DNA from: Neisseriaceae bacterium | GTDB taxonomy: Bacteria; Pseudomonadota; Gammaproteobacteria; Burkholderiales; Neisseriaceae | Direction of reading: 5' to 3' | Length of the DNA: 64,000 nt | Assembly (NCBI GenBank): GCA_017934045.1 | Contig: JAGBKK010000032.1 | Coordinates: 53,091 to 117,090 of the forward strand | Shown here: positions 34,567 to 42,563 of the stretch, piece after piece | How the letters are laid out: every line of letters starts with the position of its first letter | Position numbering within the stretch: position 1 is the first letter of the stretch | Position numbers and translations under genes: made by a program | Notes under the pieces: generated by a model | The model's database searches: none | What the model saw: the letters and a program-made list of their open reading frames with translations, nothing else | Told to the model about the DNA's origin: nothing

Positions 34567-35385
34567 ATGAAATGGCTACATTATATTTCTCTGTTTTTTT
34601 TATCATTATGTACTGTTCAGTGGGTTTATGCAGAAAATCATTTCAGGCTGCCTGAAAAAATATATTCTGTTCAAAATCAGCAATGGATTTCATTTGATGA
34701 TTTAATCCAACAATTAAAAACTGCTGATATGGTGTTAATTGGCGAACAGCATACGCAAAAATCGCATCATCTTGCCGAAGAGCAATTATTGTCGCAAAGT
34801 GTCGAAATCCGCCAACAGGGTTCGGTTTTATTGGAAATGTTAGATGAAGAACAGCAATCAGCGGTTAATGATGTACAAAAATGGTTGCAACAAGGGGGCA
34901 AAACAGGTATTCGCCGTCTGCCTGAAAAAATCAACTGGCAACACAGTTGGGCTTGGGAAGATTATGGCACAATGGTGTATGATTTACTGCACCAACAACC
35001 ATCGTTATTGTCTGCCACACCCAATCGACAAAAAATTGCCAAGGCTACGCATTTTCAGCCACAAGGCAAAAATGCGGGTGCAGAAAAGGTGCGTCATTTG
35101 TTGTTGGCAATGATGAATCAACACACTTCGCACGGTGATACGCAAGTTTTGGTGAATCAACAACAATTTAAAGATGATTATATGGCAAAAAAATTATTAC
35201 ACGCCCCAAAACCTGCGTGGCTGATTGCAGGTGCGGCACACACCGCCAAAACCATTGGCGTGCCACTTTATTTGCAAGACGCTGGTTATTCAGGAAAAAT
35301 CTTGGTGCTTATTTTAACGACTGATGATGGTTCAATGCTTGAAGCTGATTTGGCAGATTTTGTGTGGTATCTGCCTGAACATTGA
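34567..35385 (+). CDS. ChaN-family (heme-binding, PF04187) exported protein
   Basis: From the ATG at 34567 the protein has 272 residues with a signal peptide (MKWLHYISLFFLSLCTVQWVYA). The family motif DMVLIGEQHTQKSHHLAEE follows, with LLEMLDEEQQSAV, INWQHSWAWEDYGTMVYDLL and IAGAAHTAKTIGVPLYL further on. ChaN-family proteins bind heme and are often encoded next to heme receptors, as in Campylobacter (ChaN) and pseudomonads (PhuW). Most are lipoproteins; no lipobox is evident here. It lies in the same direction 61 bp after the TdfH-type receptor and converges with hmuV. Confidence 0.85.
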   Translation: MKWLHYISLFFLSLCTVQWVYAENHFRLPEKIYSVQNQQWISFDDLIQQLKTADMVLIGEQHTQKSHHLAEEQLLSQSVEIRQQGSVLLEMLDEEQQSAVNDVQKWLQQGGKTGIRRLPEKINWQHSWAWEDYGTMVYDLLHQQPSLLSATPNRQKIAKATHFQPQGKNAGAEKVRHLLLAMMNQHTSHGDTQVLVNQQQFKDDYMAKKLLHAPKPAWLIAGAAHTAKTIGVPLYLQDAGYSGKILVLILTTDDGSMLEADLADFVWYLPEH

Positions 35386-35386
35386 T

Positions 35387-36136
35387 TTATGCCGCAAAAT
35401 AAATGGAATGCTTACCGTTGTGCAGTGTGTTAATTTCCCAGCGGTAGGCATTGGACAGTGTTTCATTGGTCATCACTTCTTCTGGCACGCCTGCGGCGAC
35501 TAATTTGCCGTGATCCAACAATACAATAAAATCTGCATAACGAGCCGCTAAATTTAAATCGTGCAACACAATGACTGCGGTTAAGTTGTTGTTTTGACTT
35601 CTGATTTTTAAGTCGCTCATCAATGTGTGTTGGTGGCGAATGTCTAAATGATTGCACGGTTCGTCCAAGGCAATCAGTGCGGTGTCTTGCATTAAGGCAC
35701 GCACCACGGCAGCGCGTTGTTTTTCACCACCTGATAAAGTTTGAATGGGGCTTGCTGATAGATGATTGATTTCATAATCCGAAAGAATTTTTTTTGCGTT
35801 TTCAATATCTTGTGCAGACGGTTTGGCAAACCAAGATAAATGTGGAAAACGCCCCAACAGCACATATTCCATCAGTGATAAGGGGGTATTAAAACCCTCG
35901 TGTTGTCCAACAAAGGCAATTTTGCCTTGTGCGGTCATTTTTTTTACCGATTGTTGTTGAAATTGTGGGGAAATATGATGATACAAGCCACGCAGAGCTT
36001 TTAATAAAGTGCTTTTGCCTGCCCCGTTCGCACCGATAATGGCGGTGATTTGCTGTGCTGGCAGTGTGATTTGATCAATATCCAACAAGGTTTTATTTTT
36101 GGTTTTAATCACAATGTGTTGTGCTGTCCAACTCAT
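35387..36136 (-). CDS. hmuV: Heme ABC transporter ATP-binding protein
   Basis: The 249-residue ATPase has Walker A GANGAGKSTLLKAL, signature LSGGEKQRAAVVRAL, Walker B LIALDEPCNHLD and the switch His in VIVLHDLNLAARYAD. The ATG at 36136 overlaps the hmuU stop (ATGA) and has AAAGGAG upstream; the frame extends further 5' but that start has no support. HmuV energises import of heme by HmuU. It is the last gene of the heme unit and ends two bases before the stop of the convergent chaN-like gene. Confidence 0.93.
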   Translation of the reverse strand: MSWTAQHIVIKTKNKTLLDIDQITLPAQQITAIIGANGAGKSTLLKALRGLYHHISPQFQQQSVKKMTAQGKIAFVGQHEGFNTPLSLMEYVLLGRFPHLSWFAKPSAQDIENAKKILSDYEINHLSASPIQTLSGGEKQRAAVVRALMQDTALIALDEPCNHLDIRHQHTLMSDLKIRSQNNNLTAVIVLHDLNLAARYADFIVLLDHGKLVAAGVPEEVMTNETLSNAYRWEINTLHNGKHSIYFAA

Positions 36137-37086
36137 ACCCCACTCCTTTTTAATGACATAGCAAACAACCACACAAAAAATGGTGCACCAATTAAAGCAA
36201 TCACAATGCCCACAGGTAAATCCACAGGATATGCCACACTGCGAGATGCGGTGTCGGTAATCAATAAAAACAACGCCCCTGCATAGGCAGATAACAACAT
36301 AATTTTGGTACGCGAACCGCGGAAAATCACCGCCATTAAGTTGGGAATCATCATACCGACAAAGCCAATCATGCCTGACAAAGATACGGCTGCACCTGTG
36401 AGTAGGGCGGCACCTGCAACGGCTAATGCTCTGATTGGATACACTTTAATGCCCATAGAAACCGCAGTTTCTTCGCCAAGCAACAAAATATCTAAATGTC
36501 GTCCCATGGGAATTAAGATGATTAAGCCCAACAGCATAGAAGATGCGGCATACCAAGGCGAGACAAATCCTGATTGTGCGAGTGATCCTGCCAACCAAGT
36601 CATCGCACTGCGTAAGATGAAATCGTCTGATAAAAACAGCACCAAGCCAACCACCGCCGAACAAAAGGAACTGATGATAAAGCCGATAATCAACAAACCT
36701 GCTTTACCGCCGCCAAACAGGCGATGAGCCACTAATACGAATATACACACAATCAGGCTGCCTGAAAACGCCGCCAATGGCACGCCAATGCCGATAAAAC
36801 CTAATGACAACACCAACACCACGCCCAATGCCGCACCGCCTGATGTGCCAATTAAACCTGGGTCTGCCAACGGATTTTCAAACAAGGCTTGCAATGCCGC
36901 CCCTGCGACAGAAAGCGACAAGCCCACCAATAAGGCATTAAACACGCGTGGCAGACGCAACGCCAACAGTGTGTCGTCCAACGCCAAAGGGTTTTGCCAC
37001 GAGCCTAAACCCACGCCTGCACAGACAAAAATGACTAAAAGTGCAAGCAATATCAGTGAAATCATTAAAGAAATTTTTTTAATCAT
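36133..37086 (-). CDS. hmuU: Heme ABC transporter permease (FecCD family)
   Basis: The 317-residue polytopic protein has about ten membrane helices. FecCD-family hallmarks are LRLPRVFNALLVGLSLSVAG, ALFENPLADPGLIGTSGGAA and SGMIGFVGMMIPNL, the last being the coupling helix region contacting the ATPase. With HmuT and HmuV it would import heme from periplasm to cytoplasm. BtuC-like vitamin B12 permeases share the fold; adjacency of hmuS and hmuT supports heme. Two small genes separate it from hmuT. Confidence 0.92.
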   Translation of the reverse strand: MIKKISLMISLILLALLVIFVCAGVGLGSWQNPLALDDTLLALRLPRVFNALLVGLSLSVAGAALQALFENPLADPGLIGTSGGAALGVVLVLSLGFIGIGVPLAAFSGSLIVCIFVLVAHRLFGGGKAGLLIIGFIISSFCSAVVGLVLFLSDDFILRSAMTWLAGSLAQSGFVSPWYAASSMLLGLIILIPMGRHLDILLLGEETAVSMGIKVYPIRALAVAGAALLTGAAVSLSGMIGFVGMMIPNLMAVIFRGSRTKIMLLSAYAGALFLLITDTASRSVAYPVDLPVGIVIALIGAPFFVWLFAMSLKRSGV

Positions 37087-37100
37087 TATGTGTTTTTCTT

Positions 37101-37379
37101 TCAGGCTGCCTGAAAATCATCGCCTTGTGCTTTGGCACAATATTCACAACGCCCCAAACGGTCTAATGTCAATTTGGGTAGGGTTTTGGTGAGTTCTCGA
37201 TAAATCATTTTATTCATTGAATATTCTTTGTTTTTATCATAAAAATCATCAGCTTCAATCACTGGGCTATATCCTTTATGCCCACAAATGGCACAATAGC
37301 GAATATATTTTTTGATATACGGAACGCTACATTCAATACACCAAGAAAAACCGCGTTTTCTGTATTTACTATGCGACAT
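37101..37379 (-). CDS. Small Cys-rich (zinc-ribbon-like) protein
   Basis: The 92-residue protein has three CxxC pairs (SWCIEC, YCAICGHKG and RCEYCAKAQ), suggesting a zinc-binding fold, and no signal peptide. The last residues FQAA and the TGA stop are encoded by an uptake sequence (about 37099-37113). It sits between hmuT and hmuU with uptake sequences on both sides (another near 37397), which hints at insertion into the heme operon. Family and function unknown. Confidence 0.65.
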   Translation of the reverse strand: MSHSKYRKRGFSWCIECSVPYIKKYIRYCAICGHKGYSPVIEADDFYDKNKEYSMNKMIYRELTKTLPKLTLDRLGRCEYCAKAQGDDFQAA

Positions 37380-37416
37380 ATTGCGTTATTTCCCATTCAG
37401 GCTGCCTGAAAACTAT

Positions 37417-37599
37417 TCAATGCGTTAAAAAGTAAATCAGCCACACAAAAAATATCACCACGCCCACAATCACCGCAAAAACAACAGGCAATGCAATAGA
37501 GCGTGAATTTTTTTCAGTCTCATCTGCCACTTTCTGAACCAATAATTGCCCCAAAATATGTGCAATAAATTCCATTACTACTTGCATTATTTTTTCCAT
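37417..37599 (-). CDS. 60-residue membrane protein in the heme operon
   Basis: MEKIMQVVMEFIAHILGQLL is followed by a charged linker (ADETEKNSRS) and a strong membrane helix (ALPVVFAVIVGVVIFFVWLI). It is framed by uptake sequences (near 37397 and 37602-37616). The layout (60 residues, MxKIMxVV start, two hydrophobic parts split by a Glu/Lys-rich linker) resembles the 60-residue protein at 44610-44792 beside fetA, although sequence identity is low. Unknown function. Confidence 0.55.
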   Translation of the reverse strand: MEKIMQVVMEFIAHILGQLLVQKVADETEKNSRSIALPVVFAVIVGVVIFFVWLIYFLTH

Positions 37600-37619
37600 T
37601 TTTCAGGCAGCCTGAAAGG

Positions 37620-38429
37620 CTATTTTGCTAATTCCTGTAATTTCTGCACCGTTTGCGGCGTATTTAAGCCATAACGCAAATATTCATTAGCAGGCAAAGC
37701 GATGACCTTACGATTTTTACCCGCAGGGGTTGCCGCAATTTCGGGACGCGCAATAAATTTATCGATACCGCCAATTTGAGCAAGATTATGTTCGGCGATA
37801 ATAATCACATCAGGTTTTGCCGCTAACCAACCCTCACGCGACAGCGGTTTTAAGCCTGTAACACTGGCGGCGTTAATGCCACCTGCGGCTTGAATAATCG
37901 CATCGCCTGCCGTGCCGCTTCCTGCCACATACAAACCGTCATACGACAAAATATAGCGTTTGCCTGTACTTTTTTTCGGCGACATCGCTTTTTGCCAATC
38001 ATCAGCCAATTTTTGAGCTTGCTGGGTTTTGCCTGTCAATTCGCCGATTTTGCGTATGCCGTTAGCAAAATGGGCGACATTTTCTTCGGGCATGACATTC
38101 ACAGCTTTTACGCCTGTTTTTTGCAACTGTTCAAACACCGTAGGCGGTTGCACTGACCAAGAACCAATCACCAAATCAGGTTTCACGCTCATCACTGTTT
38201 CGGCGGCAACCGAGCGGTGCATGGCCACCACAGGCACTTTTTGCAAAGCAGGATTTTTATCCACTTGGTCGCGTCCGACCACCTTATCTTTGTCGCCTAA
38301 TGCCACAACAATTTCACCCACATCAGCACTTAACACCGCAATGCGATTAGGTATTTTTTCAGCGTATGAAAAAGACATTGATAATAACAAAGCACTTAAT
38401 AATGCAAAATTTTGACGCATATTTTTCAT
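37620..38429 (-). CDS. hmuT: Heme-binding periplasmic protein
   Basis: The protein has 269 residues from the ATG at 38429; a second ATG three codons later has better spacing to AGGA and may be the true start. A signal peptide (cleavage near SYA-EKIPN) precedes the class III binding-protein fold: NRIAVLSADVGEIVVALGDK, KPDLVIGSWSVQPPTVFEQL and the C-terminal PANEYLRYGLNTP, whose Tyr could be a heme ligand. It delivers heme to HmuU-HmuV. It follows hmuS on the minus strand after a 66-bp gap with two uptake-type sequences. Confidence 0.92.
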   Translation of the reverse strand: MKNMRQNFALLSALLLSMSFSYAEKIPNRIAVLSADVGEIVVALGDKDKVVGRDQVDKNPALQKVPVVAMHRSVAAETVMSVKPDLVIGSWSVQPPTVFEQLQKTGVKAVNVMPEENVAHFANGIRKIGELTGKTQQAQKLADDWQKAMSPKKSTGKRYILSYDGLYVAGSGTAGDAIIQAAGGINAASVTGLKPLSREGWLAAKPDVIIIAEHNLAQIGGIDKFIARPEIAATPAGKNRKVIALPANEYLRYGLNTPQTVQKLQELAK

Positions 38430-38495
38430 TTCCTATGGAGATAAAATCTATTTCAGGCAGCCTGAAACAATATTTATTTCAGGCTGTCTGAAAGT

Positions 38496-39533
38496 TTATG
38501 ATGAATGGGCAATTTTTTGCGTGATTGCTGTCCATTCGCCCAATTCAGGATCGCCTTCTTGACGGCGACCGAACATAATTAACACGGTGTCGCCATCTTG
38601 ATCAAAACCTTCAATCGAACAAACAAAACCATCACGCGTTGGACGGCGAACCACCCACAGTTGTGTTAAATTTTCCTGATTCAAATGCAGGCAAAAGTTT
38701 TCTTCTTTTTTATCCATAATATTCAGCCAGCCGTGCATTTTGACGATATTATGAATTTTGCCTGTTTGAATTTGCACAATACCACGATTGCCAACAAACA
38801 ACATAATTTCAATACCAATTTCTTTCGACATTTCAAAGGCTTGTTCAAAAGCATTGGTATTTACTTTGAATGCACAATGTTCAGGTGCTTGTTCGTATGC
38901 GGCAATACGGTCGATATTGAAAGTTTCCAAAATACTGCCAAATTCGTGAATATCTTTCAAATCTAACCAGCGTTGATGAAATTGCGTCAATTCATCGCCT
39001 TGCAAACGGCGGTCTTTGCGTACTTTGGGCGGTTTTACAGGAAAAGCGGACGGTTTATTGTCATCACGAAATTCATCAACAATTGCTTGCCACTGATTAA
39101 CCTTTTCCCAATCACGCACGAAAACTTTTTGAATGGCACGCCCAAATTCATCATAAAATTGAATGGAATAAGAAATAGGGTCGCGTGTTTCATCTTTCAC
39201 CGCAATGCCGTATTGCCATTTGTCGGCAAATAAGCGTAAATCCAATTCGCCAACATTTAAGGCAATACCACGCGTTTTGGTGAGACTGATATTTTCATAA
39301 ACGCCTGTTTTTTCACTCACCGCGTTTTTATTGCGTGCAATACACTCCACAAGCCCCAAGTGTTTGAGTTTTAAAACAATTAAACGCAAACGCTCAATAC
39401 CACTGCCCAAATAAACGGTATTGGGGTTGTCCAACATTAACGCCAATTCGCTCACGCCCAAGGTATTTGCTCCGTCCAAGGGGTAAAAATGACGGTCTTT
39501 TTTTAATTCAAGATATTGTTGCCATAATGACAT
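38496..39533 (-). CDS. hmuS: Cytoplasmic heme-handling factor HmuS/HemS
   Basis: The 345-residue protein matches the two-repeat HemS/HmuS/ChuS fold. Visible features are the first half with GVYENISLTKTRGIALNVGELDLRLF and the second with KIHNIVKMHGWLNIMDKKEENFCLHL and LWVVRRPTRDGFVCSIEGFD. The family binds imported heme and either traffics or degrades it. The ATG has AAGGA nine bases upstream. It lies between the receptor gene and hmuT, the standard order for heme-uptake operons. Confidence 0.93.
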   Translation of the reverse strand: MSLWQQYLELKKDRHFYPLDGANTLGVSELALMLDNPNTVYLGSGIERLRLIVLKLKHLGLVECIARNKNAVSEKTGVYENISLTKTRGIALNVGELDLRLFADKWQYGIAVKDETRDPISYSIQFYDEFGRAIQKVFVRDWEKVNQWQAIVDEFRDDNKPSAFPVKPPKVRKDRRLQGDELTQFHQRWLDLKDIHEFGSILETFNIDRIAAYEQAPEHCAFKVNTNAFEQAFEMSKEIGIEIMLFVGNRGIVQIQTGKIHNIVKMHGWLNIMDKKEENFCLHLNQENLTQLWVVRRPTRDGFVCSIEGFDQDGDTVLIMFGRRQEGDPELGEWTAITQKIAHSS

Positions 39534-39590
39534 TTGTTTGATCCTTTTTTGATGAAAAATAATTGTTCAGGCAGCCTGAAAAGCCTAAAA

Positions 39591-41576
39591 TCAGAAAAAT
39601 TCATATTTCAAATTGACATATAAATTGCGTCCATCGGCTGGGTCATACAGTGTGGTTGTGCCGCCTTGCCCAGTGGCACTGCCTTGAAACGCATAATATT
39701 TTTTGTCAAATACATTACGAACGCCACCTGAAACGGAAAAACCTTTGTATTGATATTTCGCCCCCACATCCACCAGTGCATAAGGCTTGGTATCCTTGTT
39801 GGTGTTGTCTTTGGCTTTTGCGTAATAAGTTAAATCCGCAAAAGTATCGAAATGATCTGTCCAAGCGTAATTCACACCTGCGGTTGCTTTGACTTTGGCG
39901 ACATACGGCACTTTTTCGCCTTTTTGCTCGCCTGATTGGCGTTTGGCATCAACCACATTCAAGTTTTCATACAGTGATAATTGATTGCCAATTGTATGTT
40001 TTAAGCCGATTTCCAAACCTGTGCGGCGAGTTTTGTCGATATTGTAAGCATAAGAGAGTGTGGTGTTGCCATGCACATCGCCTACGGTGGCAATATCATC
40101 TTGGGTGATTTGATGATAAACAGCATAATCTAATTGGGTATGCCCAAAATCATTGCTACCGCCAATTTCAAAAGTGTTGAAAGTGGCTGGTTTTAAATCA
40201 TCAACCATAAAATAAGTCGAAATAGGGCGACCATAACCGCTTGGGTTAGGCGTGCTTTTTGTCCCCCTAAATTGTGCAGGATTGGGCGTGATAAACCCAC
40301 GCACAAAGCGTGCATAGACGCTGCCTGAATCTGAATAATGCAAGCGTGGCGTTAATTCAGCGGCAAAATGATTGCTGTCGTTTGTGTATGCACCTGAATA
40401 ATTGTAGGCATATTTGGTTTTTTCATATCTTGCTCCTGCGGCAAGTGAGAATAAGTGATTGAATTGATGATGATTCATCAGCCAAATGCCGTTTGATTTT
40501 TTCTTCACACTGGCAACATTGCCTGAAACATAAGTGGTATCGCCAATGTGATTTTCGTGTGCCAAACCGCCTTGCACATACGATTTATCGGCATACGAAA
40601 ATTTTGCACCCACTCGTCCGCCCACAATATCGTCTTCAAAATTACTCCACGAACCAGGCGTTTGTTCATTTTTCCAAAAAGCGTTGGCAGAAAGTTTCAG
40701 GCTGCCTGAAACATTAGAAACAAAATCAGCAGACGCACGGCGGCGTGTCGTTATACTTGTGTCATGCGGTGTGTTTTGGCGTGGATTATCTTGTGCTTCA
40801 TCAAGCGTTAAACTATCAAAACCGTTCCACTGATTTTTGCTGTAACCATACGCCAAAGTTAAACGATTATCATCGTTAAAATGAATAAACGCACGGGCGT
40901 TCATACGCGTGTTTCGGTCTTTGACAAAATCACGATAACCGTTTTTATTTTGGCGTTCTGCATTGACAGCGAATGCCAAGCCGTCAAACAGTTTTTTGGC
41001 GGTATCCAGCGAAACACTGCCGCCACTTCTGCCGTGTAAAAACGAATTGCCTTTTAAGCCTATCGACAATTTATCTTTGGTATAGCCTTTGGTAATAATA
41101 TTTACCGCACCGCCACGCGCACCATCACCATACTGCACCGCACCGCCACCTGGTAACACTTCAATATGATCAATTTCTTCAATGCCAATAATGCTGTCCA
41201 AGTCATTTGAGCCGTGCGATTTATTGACATCGGCAGGCACGCCATCAATCATCACGCGTACGCCTTTGTTCATACCCCAAGCGTCTTCGCCTTGTCCGCG
41301 TAAATCCACACCTTGTGCCCACGAACGCGAACCGCCAATGGTGGCTGATGATGACTTCTGCAAAGCTTCACTAATGCTGTCAAAACCACGCCGCGACAAT
41401 TCATCTGTGGAAACCACTTCTACTTTGCCCAAATCTTTATTGGCGTGAATTTCAGGCTGCTTTGTGGCAGTTACCGTAATGCTGTCTAATTCGGTCGCTT
41501 TTTCTTCCTGTGCTATCGCAAAAGAAGTTGCCAACAAAAACGGTAACGCCTTAATAATAAAGCGAATATTAGTCAT
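39591..41576 (-). CDS. TonB-dependent receptor of the heme-uptake operon
   Basis: The 661-residue outer-membrane receptor has a signal peptide (about 1-22), a TonB box region (ELDSITVTATKQPE), a plug (LRGQGEDAWGMNKGVRVMID, GIEEIDHIEVLPGGGAVQYG, GARGGAVNII) and a barrel ending NLYVNLKYEFF. As first gene of the unit receptor-hmuS-hmuT-hmuU-hmuV it is most likely the heme or hemoprotein receptor, functionally like HmuR. The FRAP/NPNL barrel motif of classic HmuR receptors is not evident, so its ligand rests on context. A promoter and candidate Fur box lie upstream. Confidence 0.9.
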   Translation of the reverse strand: MTNIRFIIKALPFLLATSFAIAQEEKATELDSITVTATKQPEIHANKDLGKVEVVSTDELSRRGFDSISEALQKSSSATIGGSRSWAQGVDLRGQGEDAWGMNKGVRVMIDGVPADVNKSHGSNDLDSIIGIEEIDHIEVLPGGGAVQYGDGARGGAVNIITKGYTKDKLSIGLKGNSFLHGRSGGSVSLDTAKKLFDGLAFAVNAERQNKNGYRDFVKDRNTRMNARAFIHFNDDNRLTLAYGYSKNQWNGFDSLTLDEAQDNPRQNTPHDTSITTRRRASADFVSNVSGSLKLSANAFWKNEQTPGSWSNFEDDIVGGRVGAKFSYADKSYVQGGLAHENHIGDTTYVSGNVASVKKKSNGIWLMNHHQFNHLFSLAAGARYEKTKYAYNYSGAYTNDSNHFAAELTPRLHYSDSGSVYARFVRGFITPNPAQFRGTKSTPNPSGYGRPISTYFMVDDLKPATFNTFEIGGSNDFGHTQLDYAVYHQITQDDIATVGDVHGNTTLSYAYNIDKTRRTGLEIGLKHTIGNQLSLYENLNVVDAKRQSGEQKGEKVPYVAKVKATAGVNYAWTDHFDTFADLTYYAKAKDNTNKDTKPYALVDVGAKYQYKGFSVSGGVRNVFDKKYYAFQGSATGQGGTTTLYDPADGRNLYVNLKYEFF

Positions 41577-41609
41577 TTAAGTTTTCCTAATGTGTGTGAA
41601 TAATAAGTA

Positions 41610-41661
41610 ATATCATTACTAAAATGATAGGGAATTATACCGTTCTATCATAATTTTGCAA
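41610..41661 (-). promoter_or_regulatory. Promoter and Fur box of the heme operon
   Basis: On the minus strand TTGCAA (41656-41661) and a perfect TATAAT (41634-41639) are 16 bp apart. Just downstream, CTATCATTTTAGTAATGATA (within 41610-41630) resembles a Fur box, placed to block initiation. Confidence 0.7.
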
Positions 41662-41734
41662 CTAATATTTATTTTCATTTGCAAATCAATAAGTAAATCG
41701 GATAAATGGAAATGCTTACAAAAATTAACTTATC

Positions 41735-42031
41735 AGAACCCCTGCAAAACTTAATCTTTTGAAACGAAACGCCGTAGGCGGGGCTTTATAGTCAAACAAA
41801 TTCAAAATTGAAATGTGTTGGTTCTCCTTGCCGTATTATTTATACTGTCTTCGGAAAACCGCCTGTTTCACTTTTGAATTTGTTTGACTATATTCACCAA
41901 TTGCCCAATAGAGTGGAATAAATATTATTGAAATTCAAGTGATTATAAATTACTCAATTTTGGTGGGCAGTAAAGCCCACCCTGTCGAGCAGGATTAAAT
42001 TTTTGTTTCTGTATATTTTGCAGGGGTTTCT
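41735..42031. mobile_element. Inverted-repeat element with a Correia-like element inside
   Basis: Ends AGAACCCCTGCAAAAC and TTTTGCAGGGGTTTCT are inverted repeats of the type seen at 30836-30981; TATC flanks both sides as a possible target duplication. The interior holds a complete Correia-like element (41787-41892) and a GTGGGC palindrome (about 41958-41981), so at least one later insertion occurred. The whole 987-bp gap 41577-42563 contains no gene. Confidence 0.75.
41787..41892. mobile_element. Correia-like element (106 bp), nested
   Basis: Ends TATAGTCAAACAAATTC / GAATTTGTTTGACTATA. The sequence is almost the same as that at 10988-11093, suggesting recent spread of this subtype. It lies inside the 41735-42031 element. 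Confidence 0.9.
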
Positions 42032-42147
42032 TATCAGAAACCCTTGCAAAACCCACTACGCTCATTGCAAGCCGTTGCAACGCAAGGGGATACACAATCT
42101 TTTTGCTGTGAAAAACAACGCCATCATATTGATAAAAAAATCTTTTT

Positions 42148-42385
42148 AGAGACCTCTGCGAAACTCGTCATTCTGAGTTTTCCGTAGAAAAACAAATATA
42201 GTCGTTAAACTTCAAAACACTAATGCGTTGGCACGCCTTGCTGTATTATTTATACTATCTGCGGCGAGCCGCCTGTTATTGTTTTGAAGTTTAACGACTA
42301 TAATCTCAACTAATTGTTTTATAAAAGATTCTTCGCTATTAGCGAGTAATGACGAAAAATGAAAAATAGCGTTTTGTAGAGCTCT
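42148..42385. mobile_element. Second miniature element with a nested Correia-like element
   Basis: Imperfect ends AGAGACCTCTGCGAAAC and GTTTTGTAGAGCTCT resemble IS5-family termini. The interior carries the Correia-like element 42197-42302. The boundaries are less certain than for 41735-42031. Between the two lies a lone left-end copy (AGAAACCCTTGCAAAACCC at about 42036). Confidence 0.5.
42197..42302. mobile_element. Correia-like element (106 bp)
   Basis: Perfect ends TATAGTCGTTAAACTTC / GAAGTTTAACGACTATA. The core GGCACGCCTTGCTGTATTAT plus ACTATCTGCGGCGAGCCGCC is the closest in this window to the Neisseria Correia core. It is the same subtype as 25616-25723. Confidence 0.92.
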
Positions 42386-42520
42386 ATTAGCCTTTCAGGC
42401 AGCCTGAATAGTTATCATTTTGCTTAAATTTTAATAGTAATTCTTAAAATCAGCATTGATTATTTAATATCTATTTGATTTTATTAAATATATTTTTCTT
42501 GATTGTTTTATATAAACTAT

Positions 42521-42541
42521 ATGATAATCGCAATCATTTTT
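42521..42541 (+). promoter_or_regulatory. Fur box upstream of fetA
   Basis: GATAATCGCAATCATTTTT (42523-42541) matches the Fur consensus well in its first 16 bases and lies 23 bp before the fetA start. A TTGATT -35-like box is at about 42510, but the -10 is unclear. Iron-repressed expression is inferred. Confidence 0.65.
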
Positions 42542-42563
42542 TTTGTTAATGTTAAGGATTTGA

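Noticed and set aside
35387..38429. Vitamin B12 (btuCDF) transporter
   Set aside because: The fold is shared, but hmuS and a TonB receptor precede these genes and a ChaN-family gene adjoins, which fits heme.
41577..42563. Riboswitch or small RNA gene in the gap before fetA
   Set aside because: All strong inverted repeats there are accounted for by nested miniature elements; no known riboswitch pattern was recognised.
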